DNA from: Erpobdella octoculata
Lineage: Eukaryota > Annelida > Clitellata > Hirudinida > Erpobdellidae
Length of the DNA stretch: 64,000 bases
Assembly: GCA_963978895.1 (NCBI GenBank)
Contig: OZ022239.1
Coordinates: 35,510,584-35,574,583, forward strand
Direction of reading: 5' to 3'
The position numbers and the translations under genes were made by a program. This document shows positions 1 to 47,649 of this stretch, in pieces. The notes beneath the pieces were generated by a model, which was not told where the DNA came from, searched no databases, and worked only from the letters and a program-made list of their open reading frames with translations. Each line of letters starts with the position of its first letter. The stretch's first letter is position 1.

Positions 1-1
1 T

Positions 2-36602
<36,601 letters not shown>

Positions 36603-36648
36603 CATTTACATTAATAACTTGGCAATGAAAAATATTTGAGATTTTGTT

Positions 36649-37614
<966 letters not shown>

Positions 37615-37944
37615 TGACTATGTTGCGAGTAGGGGAGACCTGGCACCCTTGATACTAAATTTCGATTTTTCTTAATTTGAAGAAACTGTTGAAATTTTTT
37701 TTAAGTTTTTTAAGTGAATTTAATAAAAATTCAAATATCCAATGTAACTTTGTAAAAAAAAACAAGGCAGGTGTTATCTAACGCCGCTTAATACTTGTGA
37801 AACAACTTCGACGAGTATTTAGTAGAATTACGAGTACGAGTACTGAGTGAAATAATGAGTACGAGTACCAAGGCTTCGAGTACGAGTACTTGAAAACGGT
37901 ACTCAAGTTTTGCTCGAGTACGAGTACCATGTACTACATCTCTG
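37615..37944. mobile_element. Short copy of the GAGTAC hAT family
   Basis: Perfect 8-bp duplication CTTAACAG (37607-37614, 37945-37952). The left end contains TATGTTGCGAGTA, and the right end is an array of GAGTAC words ending CTACATCTCTG. The right half, from 'ggtgttatctaacgccg', matches 49058-49445. Confidence 0.8.
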
Positions 37945-38041
37945 CTTAACAGTACTTGATAACATTTTAAAACCACGTTTTTCTTATACACTAAAAAAAC
38001 AAAAATTATAATTCTCTGACTATATACAATTTGTTAACATA

Positions 38042-38289
38042 CAGGCGCGTAGCCAGGAATTTCTAACGGGAGAGACATTTTTGCAAAAAAAAGAGATCAT
38101 TTAGCCTGATTTAGTTCCCCCAAATAATAAATATTTGTCCGTTGAGGAGGTGGCACCTCCGAGGTGCGTAACATAGGCATAAAGTGTTGGGAAAAATGCC
38201 CACGTCTTGACCTAGATACCTTCTTGGTCAGCTAAAAAAGTGTCAAAATGTCTGACGAGGCGGGGGACATTCATCTGGCTACGTGCCTG
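38042..38289. mobile_element. 248-bp hAT MITE
   Basis: Ends CAGGCGCGTAGCCAG and CTGGCTACGTGCCTG; flanks TTAACATA and TTAGCATA match 7 of 8. No coding capacity. Confidence 0.85.
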
Positions 38290-38439
38290 TTAGCATACTA
38301 AGAACCCACCAGGAAAATTCTATAACTTGAAACGTGGGACGCATTGTTTTATTTTCTGGAATGCGACACACGTTTTTAGCTAGGCGTAGCTCTTAGTATG
38401 TATGTTGTCAAATTTTATATAGCCAGGGAATTATTTTTA

Positions 38440-38965
38440 CCATGCTTATATTAGCTTCACCTGATGTTTGTTTGTAAGAAAAGCTTGTAATCGATTTTTC
38501 GACCACTTTCTATTGATCTTTTGACAATTGAATTTTACAAATAAAACGTAGGTACTTTTGAAGACAATAAATGAATCCAGGAGTGTCATTTGGGTGGAAG
38601 TGAAAGGGGCCCCAAAGGAGTTTCCAAAGATCTTGTAATCCATTTTTCTCATTGATTTTTTGACTTCAAGTTTTGCACATAAACGTACTCTTGAAGACAA
38701 TACACGAATCTAGAAGCGAAATTTGAGAGAGAGTAGGGGGCCCCTTAGGATTTAAAAAAAAATGTTCTGTAGAAGTTAAAATTGGGGAAGTTTTAGAAAT
38801 TTTTTGGAATGAAGACAATACATGAATCCAAGAGAGTCATTTGAGAGGTAAAGACAGTAAAGACAGGAGGTGCCCCTTAAGGATTTTCCAAAAACAAATA
38901 TGGAGAAAGTTTCAGACAATTTTCAAAAATTAGGAAAATACACGATTCTAGGGGCGTCATACACA
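38440..38965. repeat. Diverged tandem repeat, about 120-130-bp unit
   Basis: Three to four copies of 'gaagacaata-a-gaatc-aggag-gtcattt' followed by a GGGGCCCC-like stretch and 'tttccaaa'. No ORF of note. Confidence 0.7.
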
Positions 38966-38978
38966 CACACATACATAT

Positions 38979-40155
38979 CAGTGATGACGAGTACTTAAGT
39001 ACATATGTACTTAAGTACGTACTTTAATAAAATAGGTGTACTTGAGTACTTGTACTTAAGTCCTTTCGCGAATTTGTACTTGTACTTAAGTACATTTTTA
39101 GTGTACTTCTTAAGTAAGTACATTTCAAAAGTAGCTAAGTACTTTTAAAAAATTGCTTTATTTTTATTTTAAAAACTGATTATTTAAATTATTTAAAATT
39201 TGTAAACCTAAAAATAAGTGTTTATGTAACAGATTCTTTGCTCTAGCATTTTCTGTTGTCCAGGTTATGCCTTGTCATTCTAGTTTTTACATTAGTGTTT
39301 CTTACAAGATGGTCGATATATTGTAACATACCTATAACTGCAAAGTTAGTCAAGTTTTCCCTTTAGTTGTGAGGACTTATTTCAGTGAAATAGTTTCTGA
39401 CGATGGAGATTATATAAAAGCCCTTTGCAGTTTTTGCAAGCCTTAAAAGAATGCCCTTCGAGGTCAATACAAAGCTCTTTCAAATTTCACCAAGCATATT
39501 CAAGTACGTTAAGAATGAGAATTTTAATAATTTGTAGGCTAAGAACTTTAAATTTTGTATTATTTGGTTTTAGCCCTAGTTCATATGCAAGCAAATACGG
39601 TTAGACGAAATGTTGTGACTTATAATGGGAACAATTATGTAAAAGCATTTAAAGAGTATGCTGAATCAAGCATATTAGAGTTGGAACCGTCAGAGAGTAA
39701 AGACAGAGATCTTGGGACATCGAAGACGAGACTAGATATCCCGCTGTGTCACACCCATACTTTAAAGTTCGCTGGCTGCCATTGACACATTGTAAGATGG
39801 CTGAAAAACTGTTCGTAGTTGAAGTCAATCGTATGAATGAAACAAATACTTTTCCAGAAGCAGAGGTTGTGACAGCATCAATTGGCGATTTCTATGGGTT
39901 TTATGAACCAGGTTCAGAAAGTAATGATTCAACTCAAAAAGACATTTTGGTGATGTTTCTTAATAAATACTTAGTTTTATGCTGATCAATAAAAATTTTC
40001 AAGGTACTTGAGTACCTGTACTTATTTACAATTTGAAAAACTGTACTTGTACTTAAGTACAAGATAAATATTGTACTTGTACTTAAAGTACATTTAACTC
40101 AGAGTACTTAGTACTTATACTTAAGTACATTTTCTGAGTACTTACGTCAACACTG
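38979..40155 (+). mobile_element. hAT element with GTACTTAA subterminal repeats
   Basis: Terminal repeats CAGTGATGACG and its relaxed inverse CGTCAACACTG, with a perfect 8-bp duplication ATACATAT (38971-38978, 40156-40163). Both subterminal zones are packed with GTACTTAAGTAC-type words. Inside, about 39370-39505 reads as a decayed BED zinc finger (CSFCKP, LSNFTKHIQ). The transposase core is missing, so this is a deletion derivative. Confidence 0.88.
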
Positions 40156-40158
<3 letters not shown>

Positions 40159-40241
<83 letters not shown>

Positions 40242-40262
40242 TTATTTATTTATTTATTTGTT
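40159..40262. repeat. (TA)n then (TTTA)n, LINE tail side
   Basis: TA tract followed by TTTA repeats. On the minus strand this is the AAATA-type 3' tail of the LINE at 40413-43424. Confidence 0.85.
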
Positions 40263-43200
40263 TATTTGTCAACATATCTGCATAATAAAATGAAATGTCA
40301 ACAGGGAGACTACTAATAAGCAATGCTTGTAGTGTAGCCACCCTTTACAAAAAGAAACAAAAATCACACACACACACACACAAAATCAAATATAAACACA
40401 ATGCTCAGTTTTTCATAGAAACGATTGTAAATTATGTTCACAAATAAATTTCTTGATAAGAATTTTAAAAATGTGAACTGAAGATGCACATCTGATGTCT
40501 TCTGGTAAAATGTTCCATAATTTTGGTCCAATGAGGTAAATACTTGTAGAAAGTATTTTCAATCTGCAGTAAGGTAAATGAAAGATACCTGTATGTCTTG
40601 TTTGTCTATTCTTTATATCTGATGATAACATAAAATTATCAAAGACAGGGCAATGCATAATATTATTAATTAGCTTAAACATGAAAACCAAGATGCTATA
40701 GCAGTGAACTTGTCTTGGTGTTAACATATTTAGTGTATTGATATATTTATCAACATTGTCCGTTCTTCCAAGTCCGTAGAGCATTCTAACAAAACGATTC
40801 TGGATTACTGAAAGGGTACGCATAGAGGAAACAGGACTGTTTCCCCAAATCAAATTACAATAAGTAATATGTGGGTAGATCAAAGAGTAATAAAGATGAC
40901 ATATAATATCATGATTCAAACGATTTCTGAACCTTGATAATAATCCAACAGATTTGCTCATTTTTCTTCTAACAGCATTTATATGATCTGTCCAAGACAG
41001 ACTTTCCGTAATGGTAACACCAAGAAACTTTGTGAATCCCACTCTAGGCAGTGAAGTTCCACCATATTCAATACGAAATAGAGGAAGAGCATTCAATTTA
41101 ATTTTTGGTCCAAATATCATGTAGTTTGTTTTGCTGATATTAATTTTGAGACGATTGGCAGAGAACCAATGAGAAAATTTCACTAATTCAATGTTCATCA
41201 CAGCTGTAACTTCATCTATAGAATTTCCAGAATAAAACAAATTGGTGTCATCAGCATATAATATTGTAGAGAGCAGTTTAGAAGTTTCAAATATGTCATT
41301 AACAAAGATGTTGAAAAGTAGTGGGCCTAGGATTGAACCTTGTGGAACTCCTATGGATATGCCCCTCAAAGCAGAGTTTGTGTCGCCAAGAGAAACTAGT
41401 TGACTTCTATCTTTCAAATAGTTAACAAACCATAAATGTGCAGTCCCACGAATACCATAGTGTGAGATCTTATTCAGCAGAATGTCGTGATTGATAGTAT
41501 CAAAAGCTTTGCTAAGATCAATGAAAACACCCACTGTGAGATGCTTGTTGTTCATTTGCTGTAGTAGTTGCTGGGTGAGATTAATGAGAGCAAGATCAGT
41601 GGAACTATTTGCTTTAAATCCAAATTGGTTGCTGTGAATGACGTGGTGCTTGTTGAAAAAAGACGTGATTCTATTGAACATAAGTTTTTCCAGGAGTTTT
41701 GAGATTGGAGACAAGAGTGATATAGGTCTGTAATTATCAAGGGATTCCTTGTCACCCTTTTTAAAAATTGGAATAACTTTTGATGTCTTTAATGGCTCGG
41801 GAAATATGCCTTTCTTGAATGAGAGATTAAAAATATGACAAAGAGGACTGGATATGGAGTTTATTATCGACTTGAGCAAAAAATTACTTAAATCATCTAT
41901 TGCAGTACTTCTTGAATTTTTGAAACTGTTGACTGTTCTCACTATTTCAGTTTCAGTAATTTCTTCAAGAAAAATTGAATCTGAAACAGGTTTGACCAGG
42001 TAATCACTATAATTGTTAGTAGTTATAGATGGAATGGTGTTAGCCGTATTGGTACCAATAGATGTGAAATATTCATTGAAGATATTGGATAATGATAATT
42101 TGTCTTCAACTAGCTGACCATTGTGAAAAATTCTTTCAATAGATTCAGGACGAGATTTATTTAAGGCTTTCCTAATAATTGTCCAAGTCTTTTTGATGTC
42201 ATTCTTTGCCTGTTGAAACAATGTGTTGTAGTAGCTCTTTTCGGCCTCACGTTTGATCGATGTAAACATATTCCTAAATTTTTTGTATTTTTCTATATTT
42301 TCAGTTGTCGGATGCTTGATTGATTTCACGTAAAGTTTATGTTTGGTTTTAGATGATTTGAGAATTTCTTCCGTGATCCACTCCTGACGTCGTTCTTTAC
42401 GATCGACAGTATGATAAGGACAGGTTGAGTTTAGCACCCTGGTAAGATGATCCTGGAAAATCCTAAAAGCCTCGTCAGTATCATTGCTGGACAAGATATT
42501 GGACCAATCTACTTGCTGAAGTCCGAGAGTCAAAGACAATACATTCATAGGTTTTAAGTTTCTTTTGGAAGCAATAGTTTTATCTAGATTTAACCTGCTT
42601 TGGAAAATAGTGAAGATAGGAAAGTGGTCGGATAAGTCATCCAGCAAGATGCCACTCACGTTGTTACTATACCTGTTTGTAAAAATGTTATCAATGAGTG
42701 TAGCTGAGTGTTTGGTCATTCTAGTAGGTTTAGTTATTGTAGGTAGTAAGTTGTGTTCCAGTAGTGTATTCTCAAAGTTTGTTCTTAATTGTCCACAATT
42801 TAGCAAATTGATATTAAAATCTCCTCCAATGTAGATGTCAGACTTGTGGTTTATTGATGCTAAAAATTCATTTAGATTGCCAAGAAAAACATCCGCATCA
42901 GAGTCAGGAGGTCTGTAGATGTTCAATATTATATTTTTTTTACCATTTTTATTTATCATTTCAATTGCCAGCCAGTCAAAAACAGGATTGGCAATACATA
43001 AATCATCTCTCACTCTGTAATGTATGTCATTTCTAATAAAAATAGCCACACCACCACCTTTACCACTTATTCTGTTTCTGTATACAAATGAGTATCCAGG
43101 GAGAATTATTAATGGAGCAGTATCTTCCGAAAGCCATGTTTCAGTTATCAGTAGCATTGAAAAAAAGTTTCTTGTGTTGTAACATAAAATTTCAAGGACT

Positions 43201-43480
43201 GGAACTTTATGAAACAGACTACGTGAATTTATATGTAAAATAGCAAATGAGTTATTGGGTGAAGTTTCAATTAATTTGGACAATTCTTTGTTATTATAAT
43301 ATTTGGAAGTAATCTTAAGAGATCTAAAAAAGTTGACATCAGGATCATGAGCTTCAAGAAAAAACTGGTTTTTGTTTTCTTTTTCAAATAAGTCAAAAAT
43401 ATTTACATCTGTGGCAGCCTCCATTATTGCTTGTTGTTTTGTTTAAAAGTCCATTCACGGACAACGACATAGCGAGGCCG

Positions 43481-43482
<2 letters not shown>
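40263..43482 (-). mobile_element. LINE element carrying the intact ORF2
   Basis: Runs from a short 5' leader ending near 43482 to a 3' end at about 40263 with an A-rich tail. (TA)n on both sides hides any target duplication. Confidence 0.85.
40413..43424 (-). CDS. Intact LINE ORF2: endonuclease-reverse transcriptase, 1,003 codons
   Basis: A single uninterrupted ORF with an AP endonuclease domain (ETW at residues 95-97, YRPPDSD, GDFN at 200-203, LSDH near 264-267), then a reverse transcriptase domain (VIPIFKKGD from 550, SKAFDTINH near 638, GVPQGSILG near 692, catalytic YADD at 723-726) and a C-terminal IQNRFVRMLYGLGRTD region. Both catalytic signatures are present, so the protein may be functional. 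The type is CR1/Jockey-like by motif style; the exact clade is uncertain. Only about 60 bp lie between its ATG and a (TA)n tract at 43483, so any ORF1 is absent. All 1,003 codons are open, which suggests recent activity. Confidence 0.95.
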   Translation of the reverse strand: MEAATDVNIFDLFEKENKNQFFLEAHDPDVNFFRSLKITSKYYNNKELSKLIETSPNNSFAILHINSRSLFHKVPVLEILCYNTRNFFSMLLITETWLSEDTAPLIILPGYSFVYRNRISGKGGGVAIFIRNDIHYRVRDDLCIANPVFDWLAIEMINKNGKKNIILNIYRPPDSDADVFLGNLNEFLASINHKSDIYIGGDFNINLLNCGQLRTNFENTLLEHNLLPTITKPTRMTKHSATLIDNIFTNRYSNNVSGILLDDLSDHFPIFTIFQSRLNLDKTIASKRNLKPMNVLSLTLGLQQVDWSNILSSNDTDEAFRIFQDHLTRVLNSTCPYHTVDRKERRQEWITEEILKSSKTKHKLYVKSIKHPTTENIEKYKKFRNMFTSIKREAEKSYYNTLFQQAKNDIKKTWTIIRKALNKSRPESIERIFHNGQLVEDKLSLSNIFNEYFTSIGTNTANTIPSITTNNYSDYLVKPVSDSIFLEEITETEIVRTVNSFKNSRSTAIDDLSNFLLKSIINSISSPLCHIFNLSFKKGIFPEPLKTSKVIPIFKKGDKESLDNYRPISLLSPISKLLEKLMFNRITSFFNKHHVIHSNQFGFKANSSTDLALINLTQQLLQQMNNKHLTVGVFIDLSKAFDTINHDILLNKISHYGIRGTAHLWFVNYLKDRSQLVSLGDTNSALRGISIGVPQGSILGPLLFNIFVNDIFETSKLLSTILYADDTNLFYSGNSIDEVTAVMNIELVKFSHWFSANRLKINISKTNYMIFGPKIKLNALPLFRIEYGGTSLPRVGFTKFLGVTITESLSWTDHINAVRRKMSKSVGLLSRFRNRLNHDIICHLYYSLIYPHITYCNLIWGNSPVSSMRTLSVIQNRFVRMLYGLGRTDNVDKYINTLNMLTPRQVHCYSILVFMFKLINNIMHCPVFDNFMLSSDIKNRQTRHTGIFHLPYCRLKILSTSIYLIGPKLWNILPEDIRCASSVHIFKILIKKFICEHNLQSFL

Positions 43483-43555
<73 letters not shown>
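43483..43555. repeat. (TA)n microsatellite
   Basis: Pure TA at the 5' end of the LINE. Confidence 0.95.
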
Positions 43556-43558
<3 letters not shown>

Positions 43559-43838
43559 GAAATTAAAGTTTGTGTTAAAAAAACTCGTTTTTTCCTTTAC
43601 TTGTTTTAAATTAAATATTTGAAAGGCCTCATTTCAAGGAGCATGGCCCCCGAAAACCTTCTAAAAAAATAAATATAAAGAAAGTTTCAAAACAAGTAAA
43701 TATACAAAATAAATTTAAAAAAAATGCTTTTATTCGCCTCTTTATCTGAGTCAACAAACTAAAATTTTTGAATCTAAAACAACCGCTTTACACACACACA
43801 TATACATATACATACATATATATATATATATATATTAA
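43556..43838. repeat. Repeat fragments shared with 11620-11680 and 63247-63335
   Basis: 43556-43612 matches an arm of the foldback repeat at 11082-11885. 43700-43787 matches 63247-63335 closely ('cctctttatctgagtcaac', 'ctaaaatttttgaatctaaa'). A short TA tract (43820-43835) follows. Confidence 0.7.
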
Positions 43839-43898
43839 TGTAAAATCGCTGTTTTTACAATAGGTTTTCCCATTGATAGACGCTAAAGGACTTCGAAT

Positions 43899-44801
43899 CA
43901 GTGATATTCAAGTTAACTGTAATACTAACTGAAATCGGAAAATAATAGAAAAATAATGGTCAGTTAAGTGTAATGGTAATAGTAACTGAAATACGGCAAA
44001 TAACTCTAACTGTAATAGTAACTGAATAATAAATTCAGTTAAATAATACAAAAATAATTAATAACTGAAAAATATTTTTAATGTAATTTTTTTTCTAAAT
44101 AAATTAATTATTAGATTTATTTTTTTATCTAAAGATAAAAATCGAGTTCTTTGGTGTTACCTAAAAAATAGTATATATGGTGCTGTTTAGTTATTCAGGG
44201 TCTTTTGTTATTATTGATAGTTGATAGTGCTGTTGCAATCGTCTTCTGATGAATTGTGCCAACCTCCTTTAAAAAGATTTAAGAGGCTTGCCTAAGAAAT
44301 TGAAGCTTCCAGTTCTCCGAGCAAGCAATCTAGGCACAGAAGTTCTGTTGAGGAAATCTTAATGCTTATCTTGGGGCTTCAAAAAGATTAGCTGCTAATC
44401 AAACTGGATTAAGTTTCTGGACAGCCTCAGAGACAGTGTATCCTCTAATAGCGGCCTTCGCTAAAGACCTTATCTCTGCACCTGCTTCACAAGCATATGT
44501 GGAGCGCATCTTCTCGGTTTGCAGTGATATGACTGCAGGAAAAAGAAACAGGCTCTCCAAGAATCTAGAAACTCGTGTTTTTTTAAAAATGAACTCGAAG
44601 TTTTACCATTTTGAAAATAAATAAAAAAAATTTTTTTTGGCTGTGTATAGAATCTACAGTTAACTGTAACTTTAACTTAAAAATAAATAAGTGTAATAGT
44701 AACTGAAAAATGTTTGTAGAAAAATAACATTAACTGAAACTGAAAAATGTTGTAACTTTAACTGTAACTGTAACTGAAAAGTTGTAACTGAAATATCACT
44801 G
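43899..44801 (+). mobile_element. hAT deletion derivative, copy A (in left LTR)
   Basis: 903 bp, ends CAGTGATATT and AATATCACTG, perfect 8-bp duplication CTTCGAAT (43891-43898, 44802-44809). Subterminal zones are rich in TAACTG words. It retains the end of a hAT transposase (44436-44624: SAPASQAYVERIFSVCSDMT... dimerisation motif), but not the catalytic core. Confidence 0.95.
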
Positions 44802-44963
44802 CTTCGAATAACTATTATGGACATTATTATTAAACCAGAAGGTATAACTAGCCGTAACAAAGCTTCATTTATTATTTTCCAATAAAACATCAAAACCATT
44901 CTATTGAGCCCGGTATACGATTTGGTAATATCGTAACATTGGTGTCAGAAGTGGGATACAAGA

Positions 44964-47398
44964 ATGGTTTTGAAATCATTGGATGAGCTTTGGGCGAGTG
45001 AAATGAAAGACGAGCTGGAGAAACGTGGCCTGAGCGATACAGGTAAAAAGGACGAACTTATGGAACGTCTCTTAGCCGCGTTAGTGAATGAGGGCTATGG
45101 GCCTGACGACGACGAATATCTATTCGACATTGACGAGGAAGCTGTGGTCAAGCGAAGGAAATTAAAAAACAAATTGCTGGAGGAAGAAAGACAACGAGCG
45201 AAAGAAAACATGGCAGCACAGAAGAAGACAGGAGAAGGAATGATTCTTGGCCACGGAAACAAAGTGGCAGCAGCCGGTACAACTGTTGAGAGTTTGGTCG
45301 CAGGGTTGGCTGAGGCAGTGGTGGACACGGTTCTGGACCAGCGGGCTGCTGGTGATGTGGGTTGCTGCGGCGAAACCCAATATGAACTGGAGTCCACCAG
45401 CTGTGTCTCAGAGCATGTGACGGATGACGGCCGTACAGACTGCACAAGTCAGGTGGGTCATGATGATGAGCCTGTCAAAGACGGTCATGATAAGGAACCT
45501 TGCAAAGATGCTCAAGATGAACCATGCAAAGATGGTGACAGTGATACAGTCGGTTTGGACGTCAAAAACCAAACTAAAGAAGATGAGAAGAATGTTGAAA
45601 ACGAAATGCAAAACGATGAGGATGAAAGTGACGATGATGATTATAATAATGGCAATAACAACTATGGCTTTCACCCAGTGATATTTCAGTTACAACTTTT
45701 CAGTTACAGTTACAGTTAAAGTTACAACATTTTTCAGTTTCAGTTAATGTTATTTTTCTACAAACATTTTTCAGTTACTATTACACTTATTTATTTTTAA
45801 GTTAAAGTTACAGTTAACTGTAGATTCTATACACAGCCAAAAAAAATTTTTTTTATTTATTTTCAAAATGGTAAAACTTCGAGTTCATTTTTAAAAAAAC
45901 ACGAGTTTCTAGATTCTTGGAGAGCCTGTTTCTTTTTCCTGCAGTCATATCACTGCAAACCGAGAAGATGCGCTCCACATATGCTTGTGAAGCAGGTGCA
46001 GAGATAAGGTCTTTAGCGAAGGCCGCTATTAGAGGATACACTGTCTCTGAGGCTGTCCAGAAACTTAATCCAGTTTGATTAGCAGCTAATCTTTTTGAAG
46101 CCCCAAGATAAGCATTAAGATTTCCTCAACAGAACTTCTGTGCCTAGATTGCTTGCTCGGAGAACTGGAAGCTTCAATTTCTTAGGCAAGCCTCTTAAAT
46201 CTTTTTAAAGGAGGTTGGCACAATTCATCAGAAGACGATTGCAACAGCACTATCAACTATCAATAATAACAAAAGACCCTGAATAACTAAACAGCACCAT
46301 ATATACTATTTTTTAGGTAACACCAAAGAACTCGATTTTTATCTTTAGATAAAAAAATAAATCTAATAATTAATTTATTTAGAAAAAAAATTACATTAAA
46401 AATATTTTTCAGTTATTAATTATTTTTGTATTATTTAACTGAATTTATTATTCAGTTACTATTACAGTTAGAGTTATTTGCCGTATTTCAGTTACTATTA
46501 CCATTACACTTAACTGACCATTATTTTTCTATTATTTTCCGATTTCAGTTAGTGTTACAGTTAACTTGAATATCACTGCTTTCACCCATACAGCGACGGT
46601 TCTGAAACGGAAGCCTCCATAACAGACGACGGCACCGAATATTCAGGGTCAGATTTTAGTGAAGAATCTGACTCGGATGAAGCAACCGAGGATTTAGAAA
46701 CGGACGAAACTCCAATGGAAAAATACGTCAAAGTTAACTTGACAAGAAAAGAAGACACTGATTTGAGAGACGATGGCGATAATTTGAAGAAAGATCCGCT
46801 GGACGATACGAAAGTTGACACCGACGAAAGAGCCGAGTTGGAATGTGAAAAGAAAACGTTCGATTGTAGCTTGGAAGAAAACAAACATGACGGCGATGAA
46901 CTTCTCCAAAACAACAATAGCAATGCAGCAAGCAAAAACTCTGGAAAAAATGAGACAAGAACAGAGAACGGTACCGAGGGTTTTAAATCAGATGAATCCA
47001 CAGAAGATTCTAGATCAGATAGACTAAGAGTCATTGTAAAATCAAATAACAGTTTGATGAAGGGATTTATTGGATTTATGGAACGACGTGTTTTCGAAAA
47101 ACCTTTTGAAGAGTTTCTTGAGAAAGATCTAAAGGATGTGAAGGAAGAAGAAAAAGCAGACAATTCCGATAAACCGTGCAAAGATGTTCAGGACGAGGCA
47201 TGCAAAAAAGGCTGTGATGAACCGTGCAAAAATGGCGACGATGAGCCAAAAAAAGACTCTGTTGATGAGCCAAAGAAGGACTGGAAGAAACTGTGTCAAA
47301 CGGTCAAGAGACTTGACCATGTTGTTTGCGAATTGCGGTCAAAGCCACGAGTAAAGATCAAGGTATTTTGGTGTTCGTGGCCGAGTCGCATTTCTTAA
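44964..47398 (+). CDS. SAP-domain acidic ORF of the LTR element, split by a hAT insertion
   Basis: The start codon is at 44964, 25 bp after the left LTR. The N-terminal residues (LDELWASEMKDELEKRGLSD and GKKDELMERLLAAL) are a SAP domain, a DNA-binding helix-extended-helix. A basic/coiled stretch, then Asp/Glu/Lys-rich sequence with repeated DEPCKD-like words follow. A 903-bp hAT copy interrupts it at 45676-46578, and the frame resumes in phase after the duplicated 8 bp. Without the insertion the two parts total 508 codons including the stop. No zinc knuckle or capsid motif was seen, so a Gag-like role is only inferred from position. Confidence 0.8.
45676..46578 (-). mobile_element. hAT deletion derivative, copy B (in SAP ORF)
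   Basis: Same length as copy A (903 bp) but inverted, with duplication CTTTCACC (45668-45675, 46579-46586). The encoded dimerisation fragment (46041-45853) is identical to copy A's. By eye the two copies differ at very few bases (for example, T or C near position 25). Confidence 0.95.
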
Positions 47399-47649
47399 AA
47401 GCGATATGCTGTTCGGGACGAACAGAATTAAGAAGGGGGTAATAATGTAAAATCGCTGTTTTTACAATAGGTTTTCCCATTGATAGACGCTAAAGGACTT
47501 CGAATAACTATTATGGACATTATTATTAAACCAGAAGGTATAACTAGCCGTAACAAAGCTTCATTTATTATTTTCCAATAAAACATCAAAACCATTCTAT
47601 TGAGCCCGGTATACGATTTGGTAATATCGTAACAATATATATAATGTTG

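Larger units (their letters stand above)
43839..47634 (+). mobile_element. Non-autonomous LTR retrotransposon with SAP-domain ORF
   Basis: Two LTRs of 189 bp, TG...CA, are apparently identical by eye once a hAT insertion is set aside in the left one (43839-44938; right 47446-47634). Next to the left LTR is a candidate primer-binding site (44939-44957, TTGGTGTCAGAAGTGGGAT); before the right LTR is the purine tract AAGAAGGGGGT. The interior encodes only one ORF and no protease, reverse transcriptase or integrase, so it would depend on another element's enzymes. Flanks are (TA)-rich and the target duplication is unclear. Confidence 0.88.

Noticed and set aside
45148..45447. Minus-strand ORFs opposite the SAP-domain region
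   Set aside because: Antisense shadows without motifs.
46582..47181. Minus-strand Ser/Phe-rich ORF of 199 codons
   Set aside because: Antisense of the acidic Asp/Glu/Lys part of the SAP-domain ORF, which has the better start and domain support.
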